This document shows positions 50,618 through 61,647 of a stretch of DNA of 64,000 nt, piece after piece; positions within the stretch are counted from its first letter, which is position 1, and every line of letters starts with the position of its first letter. Origin of the DNA: Tetramitus jugosus (lineage: Eukaryota > Heterolobosea > Eutetramitea > Acrasida > Vahlkampfiidae); NCBI GenBank assembly GCA_937625935.1, contig OW569357.1, forward strand, positions 124,001-188,000, read 5' to 3'. Position numbers and translations under genes: made by a program. The notes beneath the pieces are model-generated. The model did no database searches. It was not told the DNA's origin and saw nothing but the letters and a program-made list of their open reading frames with translations.

Positions 50618-53600
50618 TTAGCAAGATTCGTTGAGGATTGAGTAACATGCATCACAAACTCTCACAGGTTGATCAAAACCGAACCGAAGTATGGCAATCT
50701 TCTTATCAGAGCAAGAATGACAAAAGAGTCCACCGCAATATCTACAGTGATGTCTTCTCTTTTTGAATGTAAAATTAGTGTTACATTGCATACATGCCTT
50801 TGCATCCTTGTCTGGAACCCATTGATGAGCACAAATGCAACTACTCTGATTGCCTCCTGCTGATATCATACGAACAGATCTACGATACAAGAACTCTACT
50901 TGCTTGGGTTCATCCTGATCAACTTCGTCACCTAATCCCAATCGCCCATACATTCCCGAACCCCACGCTAGCACGGTGCCCTGCTGTGTCACACACATTG
51001 TATGGTTTGCTCCACACGCAATTTGTTTGGAAGGACCAATAGTCACTATCCTCTGTGGAAAATGGCAATTAGATTTGTTACGAATTCCGATTTGACCATA
51101 CAATCCAGAGCCCCAAGCGTAGATACTCCCATCGGCCAGCAAGCAAGCACTATGTCCGCTTCCACAAGCAACCTGTACTACATTAAGATTAGAAAGAGAG
51201 GAAATATGTTGAGGAGACAGCCTGTTTTCATTCGATCCAAGACCGAGCTGCCCATAAGATCCATTACCAAAAGCCATGACTTGACAATCCAGTCTCAGAA
51301 TTAAAGAATGCCAAGCTCCTAGAGACACCTGTCGCGCCTTGAAATTATACAACTGAGATAGGTTGACGGGTGAAGATTGGTTTTCTCGATTCCCAGTACC
51401 TAATTGGCCATCTTCATTCCTTCCCCAAATATACACACTTCCGCTCTCAGTAATACAGGCGCTGTGCCAATTTCCACAGGCAATATCGATCACTCTCTCA
51501 TTGAACTTTAATTTAGTCGGGGTTGATGTACTTGAACTCGATTTCGTTCCTAATCCCAGTTGACCATATTCGGAAGAGCCAAACACCCAAATATCACCTT
51601 GAGTATCGAGTACCATGGTATGTACAAAGCCCATCTGCACCTTGGACACACTCGTTCCCACAAGATATCGAACTAAAGAGGGTTTTAACCGATCACTCGA
51701 GTCACCATGCCCCAATTTCCCCTTCTCTCCACTTCCCCAGGTAAATAATTCTCCTGATCGAGTGATGGCTGCACTTGAATTGTTGTTACATGCTATGAAA
51801 GCTATATCAAGGAAAAGAAAATCTCTCATCACCATAGGGGTAGACAGATCTTGTTCGATCCCGTGACCTAAACCTCCTCTGAGACCTTGTCCCCAAGTGT
51901 ATGCATCACCTAAATGCTCAAAATTATTCTTGAGATTTTTCTTCTCTTTGCCCATGTTAATTGAAACTCGATTGAAGGATGGTTCATCTGTTGTAGTTTG
52001 TGATTGAGATGGAGATGAAAAATCTCCAGATAGAAGATGGTTCAGTCCTGTGATCCACATTTGATATTCTCTCTTATCTGTACACACAAGATCTAGAGTT
52101 TTGTTGCCATACAAGATTGAGAAACTGAGTGATTCAAGTTCTGGGTTTGGCCTCTTCTCAAATACGAGTGTTTTCTGGCCTTGAACAATCTGGTTAATTG
52201 TGTCGACTCCAATTTGGCTTTTATCCAGAGATTTGTTTCGGCTGCCCCATCGAATATACTTTCCATCATCAGAGAGAGCAATTGTTCTAAAGTGGGGCTT
52301 CCTGTGAGTGCAATACTTGAGTAGTGCTGAACCCTTCTTCATTGTGGAAATAGCATCTTCTACAGAGAGTTCAATGTCAGTGGATTTTCTTGATTTGGCC
52401 ACAGAGATGGTGGAGTTTGATGCATCCTGGAGCGATCGAGCAGTAATATGAAGCGAGTTTGATCTGTTTGTATTGCGATTCTCCATAATCGTTTCATGAA
52501 TCAATTGCAACCATTCTTGTTTCTCCTCGACCGAGAAACACTGGAAAATTGCAGAATGATCGGGTGACTTGATCTGGAAGATGGTGTTCAACCCAGAACC
52601 TGACCTTACGTAATCAAACAGTAGAATGCTCTTCAGTTTGATACTGGCCCGATGCTTGAACTCTTCGTTATCCATTAACGTCGAACAAACTAAAATGTCA
52701 TTAAACAAATGAATGCAGCTAACTTCACCGGTTTTCACAAGGGACTCACTTCCCTGTAGAACATCGTGAAATCGACCCTCCTTCTTGAATTTTCGATGTG
52801 CTTCAACAAGTTTTACATTAGTAGTAAACTGACTCTGTATCTTTAGTATATCATTTGTTCCATCTATCGATTTCATTGTATTGTTCAAATGATCAGCTAC
52901 CGAACAAACTTTAGTAAATGCTTGATCTAAGCGAACATAATCCGAATGGTCTGAGTCTGTGTGTTTCAGTAGATCTTGTAACAATAGCTTGTATCTCGGA
53001 ATTCGTTGAATAGGTAAGATGAGATAGGAAGATAGATTACCCTTTGAAACTTTTGGACTCTTGTCCAATGTTGAAAGCACATTCTTCATCTCGTTATTCT
53101 TCTTTAATTCTTTCAACAATTGTTGACTCTTGTCATAGTTTGTGCAGTATCCAGAGTAGGTCTTGAAAAATGGTGCCATCTCCAGAAAGATATCACTGAT
53201 TGATGTACTCAATTGATAATTCGCTAATCGCTGCTCCAGACTATGTAGAAACGTTAGATTTACGCGTCTAATCACTTCTATATCTGAGAATAGGACACTA
53301 ACTTGCTCTCTAGTGATCAAAGGTTTGTTGCCTGAAGCCAACAATTTCATCGGTTCCAAATACACCTCAGAGATCACATTCAAGTCATGAACATATTGTT
53401 TCTCAGTTGATAAGATTTCAAATATGCAATTCGTTCTGTGCTTTTGTCTCTTTAGCAACAACTCAAACCGCCTTCGCCCCAGCCACCTTCTGGTATACTT
53501 TTGAAGCACAACAGCCGCCAAATTTTCTTCATTCTTCTCAAATCCATCTCTTGAGCAAACTCCTGTTCCATTCTCTGTTCGATTGAGAGACGAATTCATT

Positions 53601-54754
53601 ATGCTAGATAGTTGACTCTGTCTTCTTACTCTCTTTGGAATGTAGGGTACGAACTCTCCCATAGTAGGAGACAATTCGCGTTTTCTTTCAGAAGATGACC
53701 TCGATCTATGTCCATTCTTCTTATTATCGTTGAGTTGTTGTTGTGGAGCATCCATGTCTGTCCCCGTGATAGATAGCCTGGGTTGAACACCAGAAAGATT
53801 CCTGGTTGAGAAACGAGCAGTATTGGGTGGAGATTGTCGCGAATCTGCGGGCATCATTGGCAGTTGACTCGCATTAATTTTCATTGTCTCCCTTGTTGAA
53901 GAGTCATTCTCACCCTTGTCAATTGATGAGATAGCTTGGAGAGATGACCTAGTAACGACTCCTAGCCTTCGAGATAACTCCTCTTGAAGCTTATTCTCAA
54001 TCTTAGAATGACCCATCTGAATACTTCGTCTGGAAGATGTATCAAAGGGAGCTATTGTTGCAGATAGTGATTCACGGTCATTGTTTCCAAGTGTTTCTTG
54101 CTGTTCGTTTTCTTGTAGTGCCGCAGCAGTTGTTGTATGACTCTTGTCTCTATGCTGCTGAGATAAGAGCGCAGAGGGTAACAAGGAATGAGATAGTCGT
54201 TTGAATATGATGGAGTGACGATGTTTTCTAGGTGAGTGATCCTCTTCGCTGTGATCAGAATGGTTGCTACTATTGTCGTTATGTGGTTCATTCTCATGTG
54301 CAGCAATAGTGATTGTCTCTTGTTTCTCTCCATTCAATTGCTCATGATTGCTTCTCAGCTCTGGTGATGTGTTATTCTTGTTGATTGAAGATCTTTGAGT
54401 GCCACTCCTGATCTCAGTTTCATCTGAAGAACTAGTAGTCGTAGTAGTAGCAATAGACGAAGAGCTAGTTGTTCGCTTTCTTCTAGGTGGAACAGGAGGC
54501 GGTAGTTCGCTATTGGTGCTTGGATGAATGGAGTTATTACTTGATGATTGTCCAGAATCGTCGTTTGATGATGATGACAAATGCACAGCCTGTGACAATC
54601 GAATACTGCCCGACTTGTTAAACACTTTGATCGGTGCAGTTTGTTGTTTGTCTAGACCGAGAGCCTGAATTCGAGATCGAATGCTCTCACTCGTGTTCAC
54701 TAAGACAGGAGGATCTTTGGTGTTAATGTTGTTATTGTGATTGTCGTTGCTCAT
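50618..54754 (-). CDS. RhoGEF with IQ, DH, PH, PH, RCC1 and FYVE domains
   Basis: 1,378 residues, one exon. Disordered Ser/Asn/Thr region 1-400 with PPPVPPRRKR; IQ motif at about 410-432 (AAVVLQKYTRRWLGRRRFEL); DH domain about 440-630 (IFEILSTEKQYVHDLNVISE; LPIQRIPRYKLLLQDLLKHT); PH about 650-755; second PH-like about 800-910; seven-blade RCC1 propeller about 945-1290 (repeats of YTWGQG, WGSGEKGKLGHG, VFGSSEYGQLGLG, WGRNEDGQLGTG); FYVE finger about 1310-1372 with CMQC, RRHHCRYCGGLFC and VCDAC. It should activate a Rho/Rac GTPase on PI3P membranes. Similar DH-RCC1-FYVE combinations are common in amoebae. Start at the ATG 54754; upstream codons lack one. Confidence 0.92.
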   Translation of the reverse strand: MSNDNHNNNINTKDPPVLVNTSESIRSRIQALGLDKQQTAPIKVFNKSGSIRLSQAVHLSSSSNDDSGQSSSNNSIHPSTNSELPPPVPPRRKRTTSSSSIATTTTTSSSDETEIRSGTQRSSINKNNTSPELRSNHEQLNGEKQETITIAAHENEPHNDNSSNHSDHSEEDHSPRKHRHSIIFKRLSHSLLPSALLSQQHRDKSHTTTAAALQENEQQETLGNNDRESLSATIAPFDTSSRRSIQMGHSKIENKLQEELSRRLGVVTRSSLQAISSIDKGENDSSTRETMKINASQLPMMPADSRQSPPNTARFSTRNLSGVQPRLSITGTDMDAPQQQLNDNKKNGHRSRSSSERKRELSPTMGEFVPYIPKRVRRQSQLSSIMNSSLNRTENGTGVCSRDGFEKNEENLAAVVLQKYTRRWLGRRRFELLLKRQKHRTNCIFEILSTEKQYVHDLNVISEVYLEPMKLLASGNKPLITREQVSVLFSDIEVIRRVNLTFLHSLEQRLANYQLSTSISDIFLEMAPFFKTYSGYCTNYDKSQQLLKELKKNNEMKNVLSTLDKSPKVSKGNLSSYLILPIQRIPRYKLLLQDLLKHTDSDHSDYVRLDQAFTKVCSVADHLNNTMKSIDGTNDILKIQSQFTTNVKLVEAHRKFKKEGRFHDVLQGSESLVKTGEVSCIHLFNDILVCSTLMDNEEFKHRASIKLKSILLFDYVRSGSGLNTIFQIKSPDHSAIFQCFSVEEKQEWLQLIHETIMENRNTNRSNSLHITARSLQDASNSTISVAKSRKSTDIELSVEDAISTMKKGSALLKYCTHRKPHFRTIALSDDGKYIRWGSRNKSLDKSQIGVDTINQIVQGQKTLVFEKRPNPELESLSFSILYGNKTLDLVCTDKREYQMWITGLNHLLSGDFSSPSQSQTTTDEPSFNRVSINMGKEKKNLKNNFEHLGDAYTWGQGLRGGLGHGIEQDLSTPMVMRDFLFLDIAFIACNNNSSAAITRSGELFTWGSGEKGKLGHGDSSDRLKPSLVRYLVGTSVSKVQMGFVHTMVLDTQGDIWVFGSSEYGQLGLGTKSSSSTSTPTKLKFNERVIDIACGNWHSACITESGSVYIWGRNEDGQLGTGNRENQSSPVNLSQLYNFKARQVSLGAWHSLILRLDCQVMAFGNGSYGQLGLGSNENRLSPQHISSLSNLNVVQVACGSGHSACLLADGSIYAWGSGLYGQIGIRNKSNCHFPQRIVTIGPSKQIACGANHTMCVTQQGTVLAWGSGMYGRLGLGDEVDQDEPKQVEFLYRRSVRMISAGGNQSSCICAHQWVPDKDAKACMQCNTNFTFKKRRHHCRYCGGLFCHSCSDKKIAILRFGFDQPVRVCDACYSILNESC

Positions 54755-55248
54755 GGTAAGATTACGATACAATTGTTCGAGTGTGAGAGGCGATTGAATA
54801 TTGAACAAAGATGAAGGATTCCAGTGCTTGTTGTGGTTGTTTTTGTTTCTCTCTTTTCTATTCGAATTCGGTGGATTGTGCTCAACAAAACTCTGAATAA
54901 GCCCAGACGAACAAAGCTAACTCTGGCGGAAGAATCTGGCTCAAAAACATGACTCTGGCAAGCGCTGAACAGAAACACATGCCATGCTAAAAATGGTCTG
55001 AATACTCCGAAAGTCCTTTTTTCGATACTATCTCTTGAGCTTTTGATTCAAATGATACCCTCGTGAGGAGGTATTTGTGTGATATCATCACTCTGATAAG
55101 TATGGTGATGATACTCATTTGGTGCTGCTCAGCAGGCTCATTCAACAACACATTTCTCTTGATCGAGTTGTTTGAAGTTGTGCGCATCGATATTGTCCGC
55201 AACACAACAAGCGACAAAATCGTGGCAGAAAGCATATCAAACATCATA
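54755..55248. other. Divergent intergenic region, RhoGEF / FBXO21-like
   Basis: 494 bp between divergent starts. The plus-strand frame of the FBXO21-like gene is open back to 55063, with ATGs at 55102 and 55108; its N-terminal extension looks unrelated to the F-box. Nothing else found. Confidence 0.5.
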
Positions 55249-57168
55249 ATGAACTCATGTGGGTCACTGTCAAAGGGTATAAATCATCTCCCTGTTGAAC
55301 TGCTCAATCAAATTTTTCTCTTCCTTGAATTCCATGAGTTAGTACATGATATTTCGCTTGTTTGTGATCTGTGGCGTCGCATCACTCATCTCCGATCCTA
55401 CTACACGAGTGACATACTGTGGATCAACAAGTGCTTTCAACGGTGGAACATGTGGCACCATATCCACAGAATAATGGATATGAGTGAACGTACGATCACT
55501 GAACATGATGATGAAGGATTGTTGATCCGTGTGGACTCGGTTGACCAAATGAGAGCAGTTCAACCAAAGCTCGAACAAGAGTATCCATTTCAAATCATGG
55601 GTATGACGAGTCAATTTATGGGAAGTAGTGATGATGATAGTGAATCTTTGCTCAGAGAAGATGAGAGTTTCTGGTATCGAGTGTTTCGAGAGAGATATGA
55701 GAAGGATGGACGAGTGTTTCGCATGCTGATGAACAAGACAATGTGGAACCGAAGATTGGAAGTTGAAATTTTGAATGAATGCACAGATATGGACGTGTTT
55801 GAATACTTGAAGAAAACTGTTTCGATACCAAATATGAGTATGACCTATCTGTACTACGCCAACAAGTTGATTAAGAAATTACACAATGAACAAATGTATC
55901 ACAAATGGCAACGCTTTATCAGGTATTGTGATGATCCAAATGCAAAAGTGTTGATGATTGATGGTGCACTCATGATCTCCAAGTTGAAATCTGTTGACTT
56001 TAATGTACAGGAATCAGTCTTAAATCCATTGAATGCAATGGTATCACATGTAAAAAGCAGAGCAAATGAATTGAATCTGGACATCAGCTATGAGCACGAG
56101 CAGTTATTTGAGGTTGTGAATGAAGAAATGTATGTCAACTGCGAACTAAGAGGTGATTTGGGTCCGCTTGATGAGATGAGCAATAGATTTATCGATGGAA
56201 CGATTCAACACAAGGCAGGTTTCCCAATAATGCTATGTGCAATGTATCAATACATATGCTACCATGCGTTTGGAATACTATTGCTTCCTATCGGTGCTCC
56301 CGGTCGCTTCTTACTCAAATGGGACAAGGGTGCAAAATATATTGATGCCTTTGAAAACGGAGCCATCATGTCTCAGAACCGATGTATTGAATGTGTGACC
56401 CAGTATGTTGAGAGTGAATCCTTGAACGAAAAACAAATTATAGACCAATTTCTTAGTAAGCCGTCTCCCAATGCGCGCATATTCTCTCGAATGTTGGCCA
56501 ATATCATTGAATCGTCTCCTAATCGTTATGCCAGTATTGGAGATTACGAAGTGCTATCATTTCTCCAAGTATCTCTTCTACTTGATCCAAATAACTATTA
56601 CCACCGTATCCTACGGATAGAGAGAGCATTAAATCAACCAGATATGCTTCAAGCAGCACAAGATGATCTACAATTTCTCTTTGATAACAGCATAGGTGTA
56701 GGAAGAGTATACACTCATGATGCAGCCGGTCGATTGCTCGCCAAACTACAGATGATCGTGGAAAGGGTCCGACTGGAGTTGCGTAATGAACCAGAGAGAC
56801 CCAACATTACGTACAGAAATACTGACATTCAATACTATCCTGGTCAACAAATGAAGCATCGAAAGTATGGTTATCGAGGAGTCATATTTGGGTATGATCC
56901 CAAATGTATGATGTCAGAGCAATGGATACAGCATATGGGTGTCTCCTTGAGACAAAGAAACAATCCATTTTATCATGTTTTGGTTCACGGACAAGACCGG
57001 CCATCTCAAATCACATATGTCTGTGCTGAAAATATCATTGCTTCTGAGCTGCACGAGCCAATTGAACACTCGGAAATTGGTCGATATTTTGAACAATTCA
57101 ATGAAGTAGAAGGAAGATACATTCCCAATCGACTCACCAAGTACATGTATCCCGATACCGCGATTTAG
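55249..57168 (+). CDS. FBXO21-like F-box protein with SirB1 and HspQ/YccV-like domains
   Basis: 639 residues from the ATG at 55249, chosen because the F-box begins 12 residues later (INHLPVELLNQIFLFLEFHE; LVCDLWRRITH). The middle has the SirB1/transglutaminase-like region (LGPLDEMSNRFIDGTIQHKA; GFPIMLCAMYQYICYHAFGI; PIGAPGRFLLKW). The C-terminus has the HspQ/YccV-like hemimethylated-DNA-binding domain (YYPGQQMKHRKYGYRGVIFG; NPFYHVLVHG; TYVCAENI). This order is that of animal FBXO21, an SCF ubiquitin-ligase adaptor. Possible longer starts at 55102/55108. Confidence 0.88.
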   Translation: MNSCGSLSKGINHLPVELLNQIFLFLEFHELVHDISLVCDLWRRITHLRSYYTSDILWINKCFQRWNMWHHIHRIMDMSERTITEHDDEGLLIRVDSVDQMRAVQPKLEQEYPFQIMGMTSQFMGSSDDDSESLLREDESFWYRVFRERYEKDGRVFRMLMNKTMWNRRLEVEILNECTDMDVFEYLKKTVSIPNMSMTYLYYANKLIKKLHNEQMYHKWQRFIRYCDDPNAKVLMIDGALMISKLKSVDFNVQESVLNPLNAMVSHVKSRANELNLDISYEHEQLFEVVNEEMYVNCELRGDLGPLDEMSNRFIDGTIQHKAGFPIMLCAMYQYICYHAFGILLLPIGAPGRFLLKWDKGAKYIDAFENGAIMSQNRCIECVTQYVESESLNEKQIIDQFLSKPSPNARIFSRMLANIIESSPNRYASIGDYEVLSFLQVSLLLDPNNYYHRILRIERALNQPDMLQAAQDDLQFLFDNSIGVGRVYTHDAAGRLLAKLQMIVERVRLELRNEPERPNITYRNTDIQYYPGQQMKHRKYGYRGVIFGYDPKCMMSEQWIQHMGVSLRQRNNPFYHVLVHGQDRPSQITYVCAENIIASELHEPIEHSEIGRYFEQFNEVEGRYIPNRLTKYMYPDTAI

Positions 57169-57641
57169 ACATCAAATTCACACAAATGAACTGCATCCAA
57201 CCACTGACCCAGAAAAAAACCGTAAACTGTTGTTGATCAAGCTGTCACCTTTCATTTTTCGTTGACCCCATCTCCCTATTTTTCCTTCCTCGAATGGAGC
57301 TGGTACCGAACGAGTTCATCCAAAACCAAATCTCCCTTAAGCACCAAAACACACAACAACATCCATCTAGGACAAACTCTTCCTCAACGGCATTGGTCAT
57401 TTTTCGATTCTCGTCATCATTGATAGGATTTTTGGAGCTCAACAACAACAACAAATAAAAAAACAACAACATCACTGAGACAGGTCGTCAAAAAAGACAA
57501 ACAACACACAATATTGACAACTGTCGTTTCCTCCGAACACAAAAAAATCAACAACTTTTCAAACGCGACTACAACAACAACAAACAACAACAAACAACAA
57601 AAAACTTTCAATTGTAATCATCATTATCATCAAACATCGTT
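57169..57641. promoter_or_regulatory. Intergenic and CAAC-rich leader of the kinase gene
   Basis: 473 bp. From about 57437 to 57605 the plus strand is dominated by CAACAA repeats, with hardly any G, the likely unstructured 5' UTR of the downstream kinase. No gene found. Confidence 0.5.
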
Positions 57642-59376
<1,735 letters not shown>

Positions 59377-60002
59377 TGTGACAAACGTTTGGTCACAATC
59401 ATAATCACGCGTTCTATCTCAATGTATTGAATCGTCGTCCGTCGTCATCATAGATCATGACTCATGAGGTAATGGTATGAATGACAAGGTGATGACGACA
59501 ACGACGAGCAAGGCAAGAGATGACGAAAACAGAGTGACACAACAACTGACTTTATAATCTCTAACAGAGAAGATCCCATGACCCAACAACAATCCCACTG
59601 TCTTCATCCATACTTTCCGACCACATTGCAATCTCCCAAATATTTTCTCTAATAATTTATTATTAAATTACTCATCTTGAACGTACGCACAAGAAATTGA
59701 GAGGTCATTTTTTGAAAAGTCGATTATTACTCGCAAACCATCACTGTAATGTTCTGTATTGTTGTTCATCAGTTAGTTTGTTGATATTCTTCTTCACTTA
59801 TTAGAAAAGTGTGGATCTTAATTCCTCGAGTCTTTGTGTTGTGAATTGGGAGGATGCACAAGGAATCTTCTTGTCGAATGGAACTGCATGGAAACAAGAT
59901 TGTTGTTTTAGGCCAATACCAAACTAATTTCTGGATGCCCAAAATGCGATGATCTGGTGAAGTAAGTGCTTCAAAGAACAGTATCAAAAGAAATCAGAGT
60001 TT
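59377..60002. other. Intergenic region, kinase / ankyrin gene
   Basis: 626 bp. A stretch at 59490-59555 carries GTGATGA and CTGA, like boxes C and D of a snoRNA, but no clear terminal stem or guide. A minus-strand frame at 59769-59987 (72 codons) has no recognisable domain. Nothing firmly supported. Confidence 0.5.
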
Positions 60003-60551
60003 TACTCGAAAGAACGAACCAACTGAGCCAACGATTTCTCTAATCTTCCAGTCATAGAGAGGTCGTATGCAGTCTTTCCCTTATTGTTCTAGCATTTTGA
60101 TCGGCGCCTCTCTTGATCAAGTATTCAGCAACTTCCTGATTACCACTTCTGCTTGCAATCATTAAGGGAGTATTCGCCTATTATATACGTGTGAGTTTAA
60201 TGTAAAGTATAATGTAATACCTAGTACAAAAACAGATAACATACACCCATTGATCTTATGTTCACAGCGTCCGGAACATTCATCAGGCTCAAAACCAATT
60301 TTACAACCTCCACAGAATCATGTTTGTTCCCACTCGCAACGTGAACGGCATAGATAGGAAAATTCTGTTGATGGTTAATACAAACATACACTGACTAAAA
60401 GAAGAGATAGAGTACATACGACATTAGTAGTTAGACTTTCGTTGATATTGACGTTCTTTTGGAGCATCCTTTCAATTGTTGCTCGGTCACATTCGACCAG
60501 AGCATCAGCAAATTGTTCACAGAGGGGTTTGAAAAGGGATTGTCCAAGCAT
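60003..60551 (-). pseudogene. Small ankyrin-repeat gene with one-base frameshift
   Basis: Three exons: 60551-60420, 60364-60245 and 60177-60003, with GTATGT...CAG and GTATGT...TAG introns of 55 and 67 bp, all phase 0. The product is about 140 residues of ankyrin-type repeats: MLGQSLFKPLCEQFADAL, then FPIYAVHVASGNKHDSVEVV, then GANTPLMIASRSGNQEVAEY. In exon 3 the frame is lost after GADQNA: the next bases read a stop at 60052, while one extra base there would continue NNKGKTAYDLSMTG to a stop at 60003. It may be a true pseudogene or a one-base sequencing error. Confidence 0.65.
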
Positions 60552-61647
60552 GCTTAATTAGTAGAGGATAAGTGTATGTAGTAGTGTTCTTGTTTTGTAG
60601 ATGATAATGTTGTGGCAAAGAGTTTCTTTTATAACGTGCCCTCGATGTTTTTGTAATATAAAATTGTAAACTCTCCTGACTACGTGGCGTCCTTCATGAC
60701 GTCATCTCCTGCGAAATTCTATTTTACGGAACACCCTCATCTCCGACCTAGAAGATTCGACCTAAAGATCTCATAAAGGACACAAACTGCTGGATCATTG
60801 TTGAGGATACCATTGGAGTGATGAATTGATCTCTACACACATTTATCATCACTCACACATTGGCTATTGGCCTCATCCATAGTAGGAATTCTCATCATCG
60901 GCATATCGTACCGTTGTATAAAAATATCGGATGTTCGAATGAGGGAGCAATGTGGTTAATAAATCGATGAGAATACTTGTTCACTACCGGGAGCGCTTCC
61001 ATACTTGAAATTCCACCATTCCCAACTGACCAACATTGTAGCCCAAGAAAGAGATAATCCAAAAAGCATAGCGATGTTGACGCCAACAATTCAATGAACA
61101 ACATTTTCAACGACAATGAAACTTTGCAGGCTCTCCGTGTTCTGAGTCACCAGGCTGATGGTCGATACCATCAGAACGACATGATCCCTTAGAAAGGGTA
61201 ATCCATTATTCGTACTTGATTTGACATCAATGTCCGGTGATCATACCGAACATTGATGTTGGGATCTCAAAAGATTCCCTATTATTCTTCCACCTCCAAA
61301 CAAGGTTCCTTGAATTTGAAGCTGTGACCCATTCAAGATTTTGGCGGCAAAGAAATTCTGTCGAACGTTGGATCCAGATGCAGCTTTCGGGAGCATTGAA
61401 AAATCACACACCCCTCGTGTTCCTCAATCATCACACACACAGATACAAAAACACTCAACACACCTCCCTCATCAAACTCAATCCTCTCAGAAAGTCGATC
61501 GATCTCACCCGTGATTTTTCATTTCTCGTCGTTCGAATTTCTCTCTTCTTTTTCATCCACCACGCAACAACAACAACAAACGAACCAATACCCAAACAAC
61601 AACAACTAACCAAACAACCAACCAAACAACAACAACCAAAAAAAAAC
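60552..61647. other. Long upstream region of HMG-CoA reductase
   Basis: 1,096 bp. Contains an 8-bp hairpin CTGATGGT-CGAT-ACCATCAG (61155-61174), a long palindrome (61225-61258), an E2F-like TTTTGGCGGCAAA (about 61340-61352) and a CAAC-rich leader (61562-61647). The frame of the reductase stays open upstream to 61237, with one ATG at 61378, but its composition is that of a leader. A minus-strand frame at 60895-61116 is not recognisable. Confidence 0.5.
61225..61258 (+). promoter_or_regulatory. 34-nt imperfect palindrome upstream of HMG-CoA reductase
   Basis: CATCAATGT-C-CGGT faces ACCG-A-ACATTGATG around a 6-nt centre GATCAT: 13 of 14 arm positions pair. It lies about 390 bp before the start codon. 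It could be a dimeric factor's site, a transcript hairpin or a small transposon relic. Confidence 0.5.

Noticed and set aside
59769-59987. 72-codon minus-strand frame
   Set aside because: No recognisable domain, no conserved motif and its start is not convincing.
60895-61116. 73-codon minus-strand frame
   Set aside because: Composition looks non-coding and no family resembles it.
61237-61647. In-frame N-terminal extension of HMG-CoA reductase with hydrophobic stretch FSFLVVRISLFFFI
   Set aside because: The frame is open, but the stretch is CAAC/CA-rich leader-like sequence, starts with GTG, and the single ATG at 61378 is followed by non-conserved residues. A membrane anchor cannot be fully excluded.
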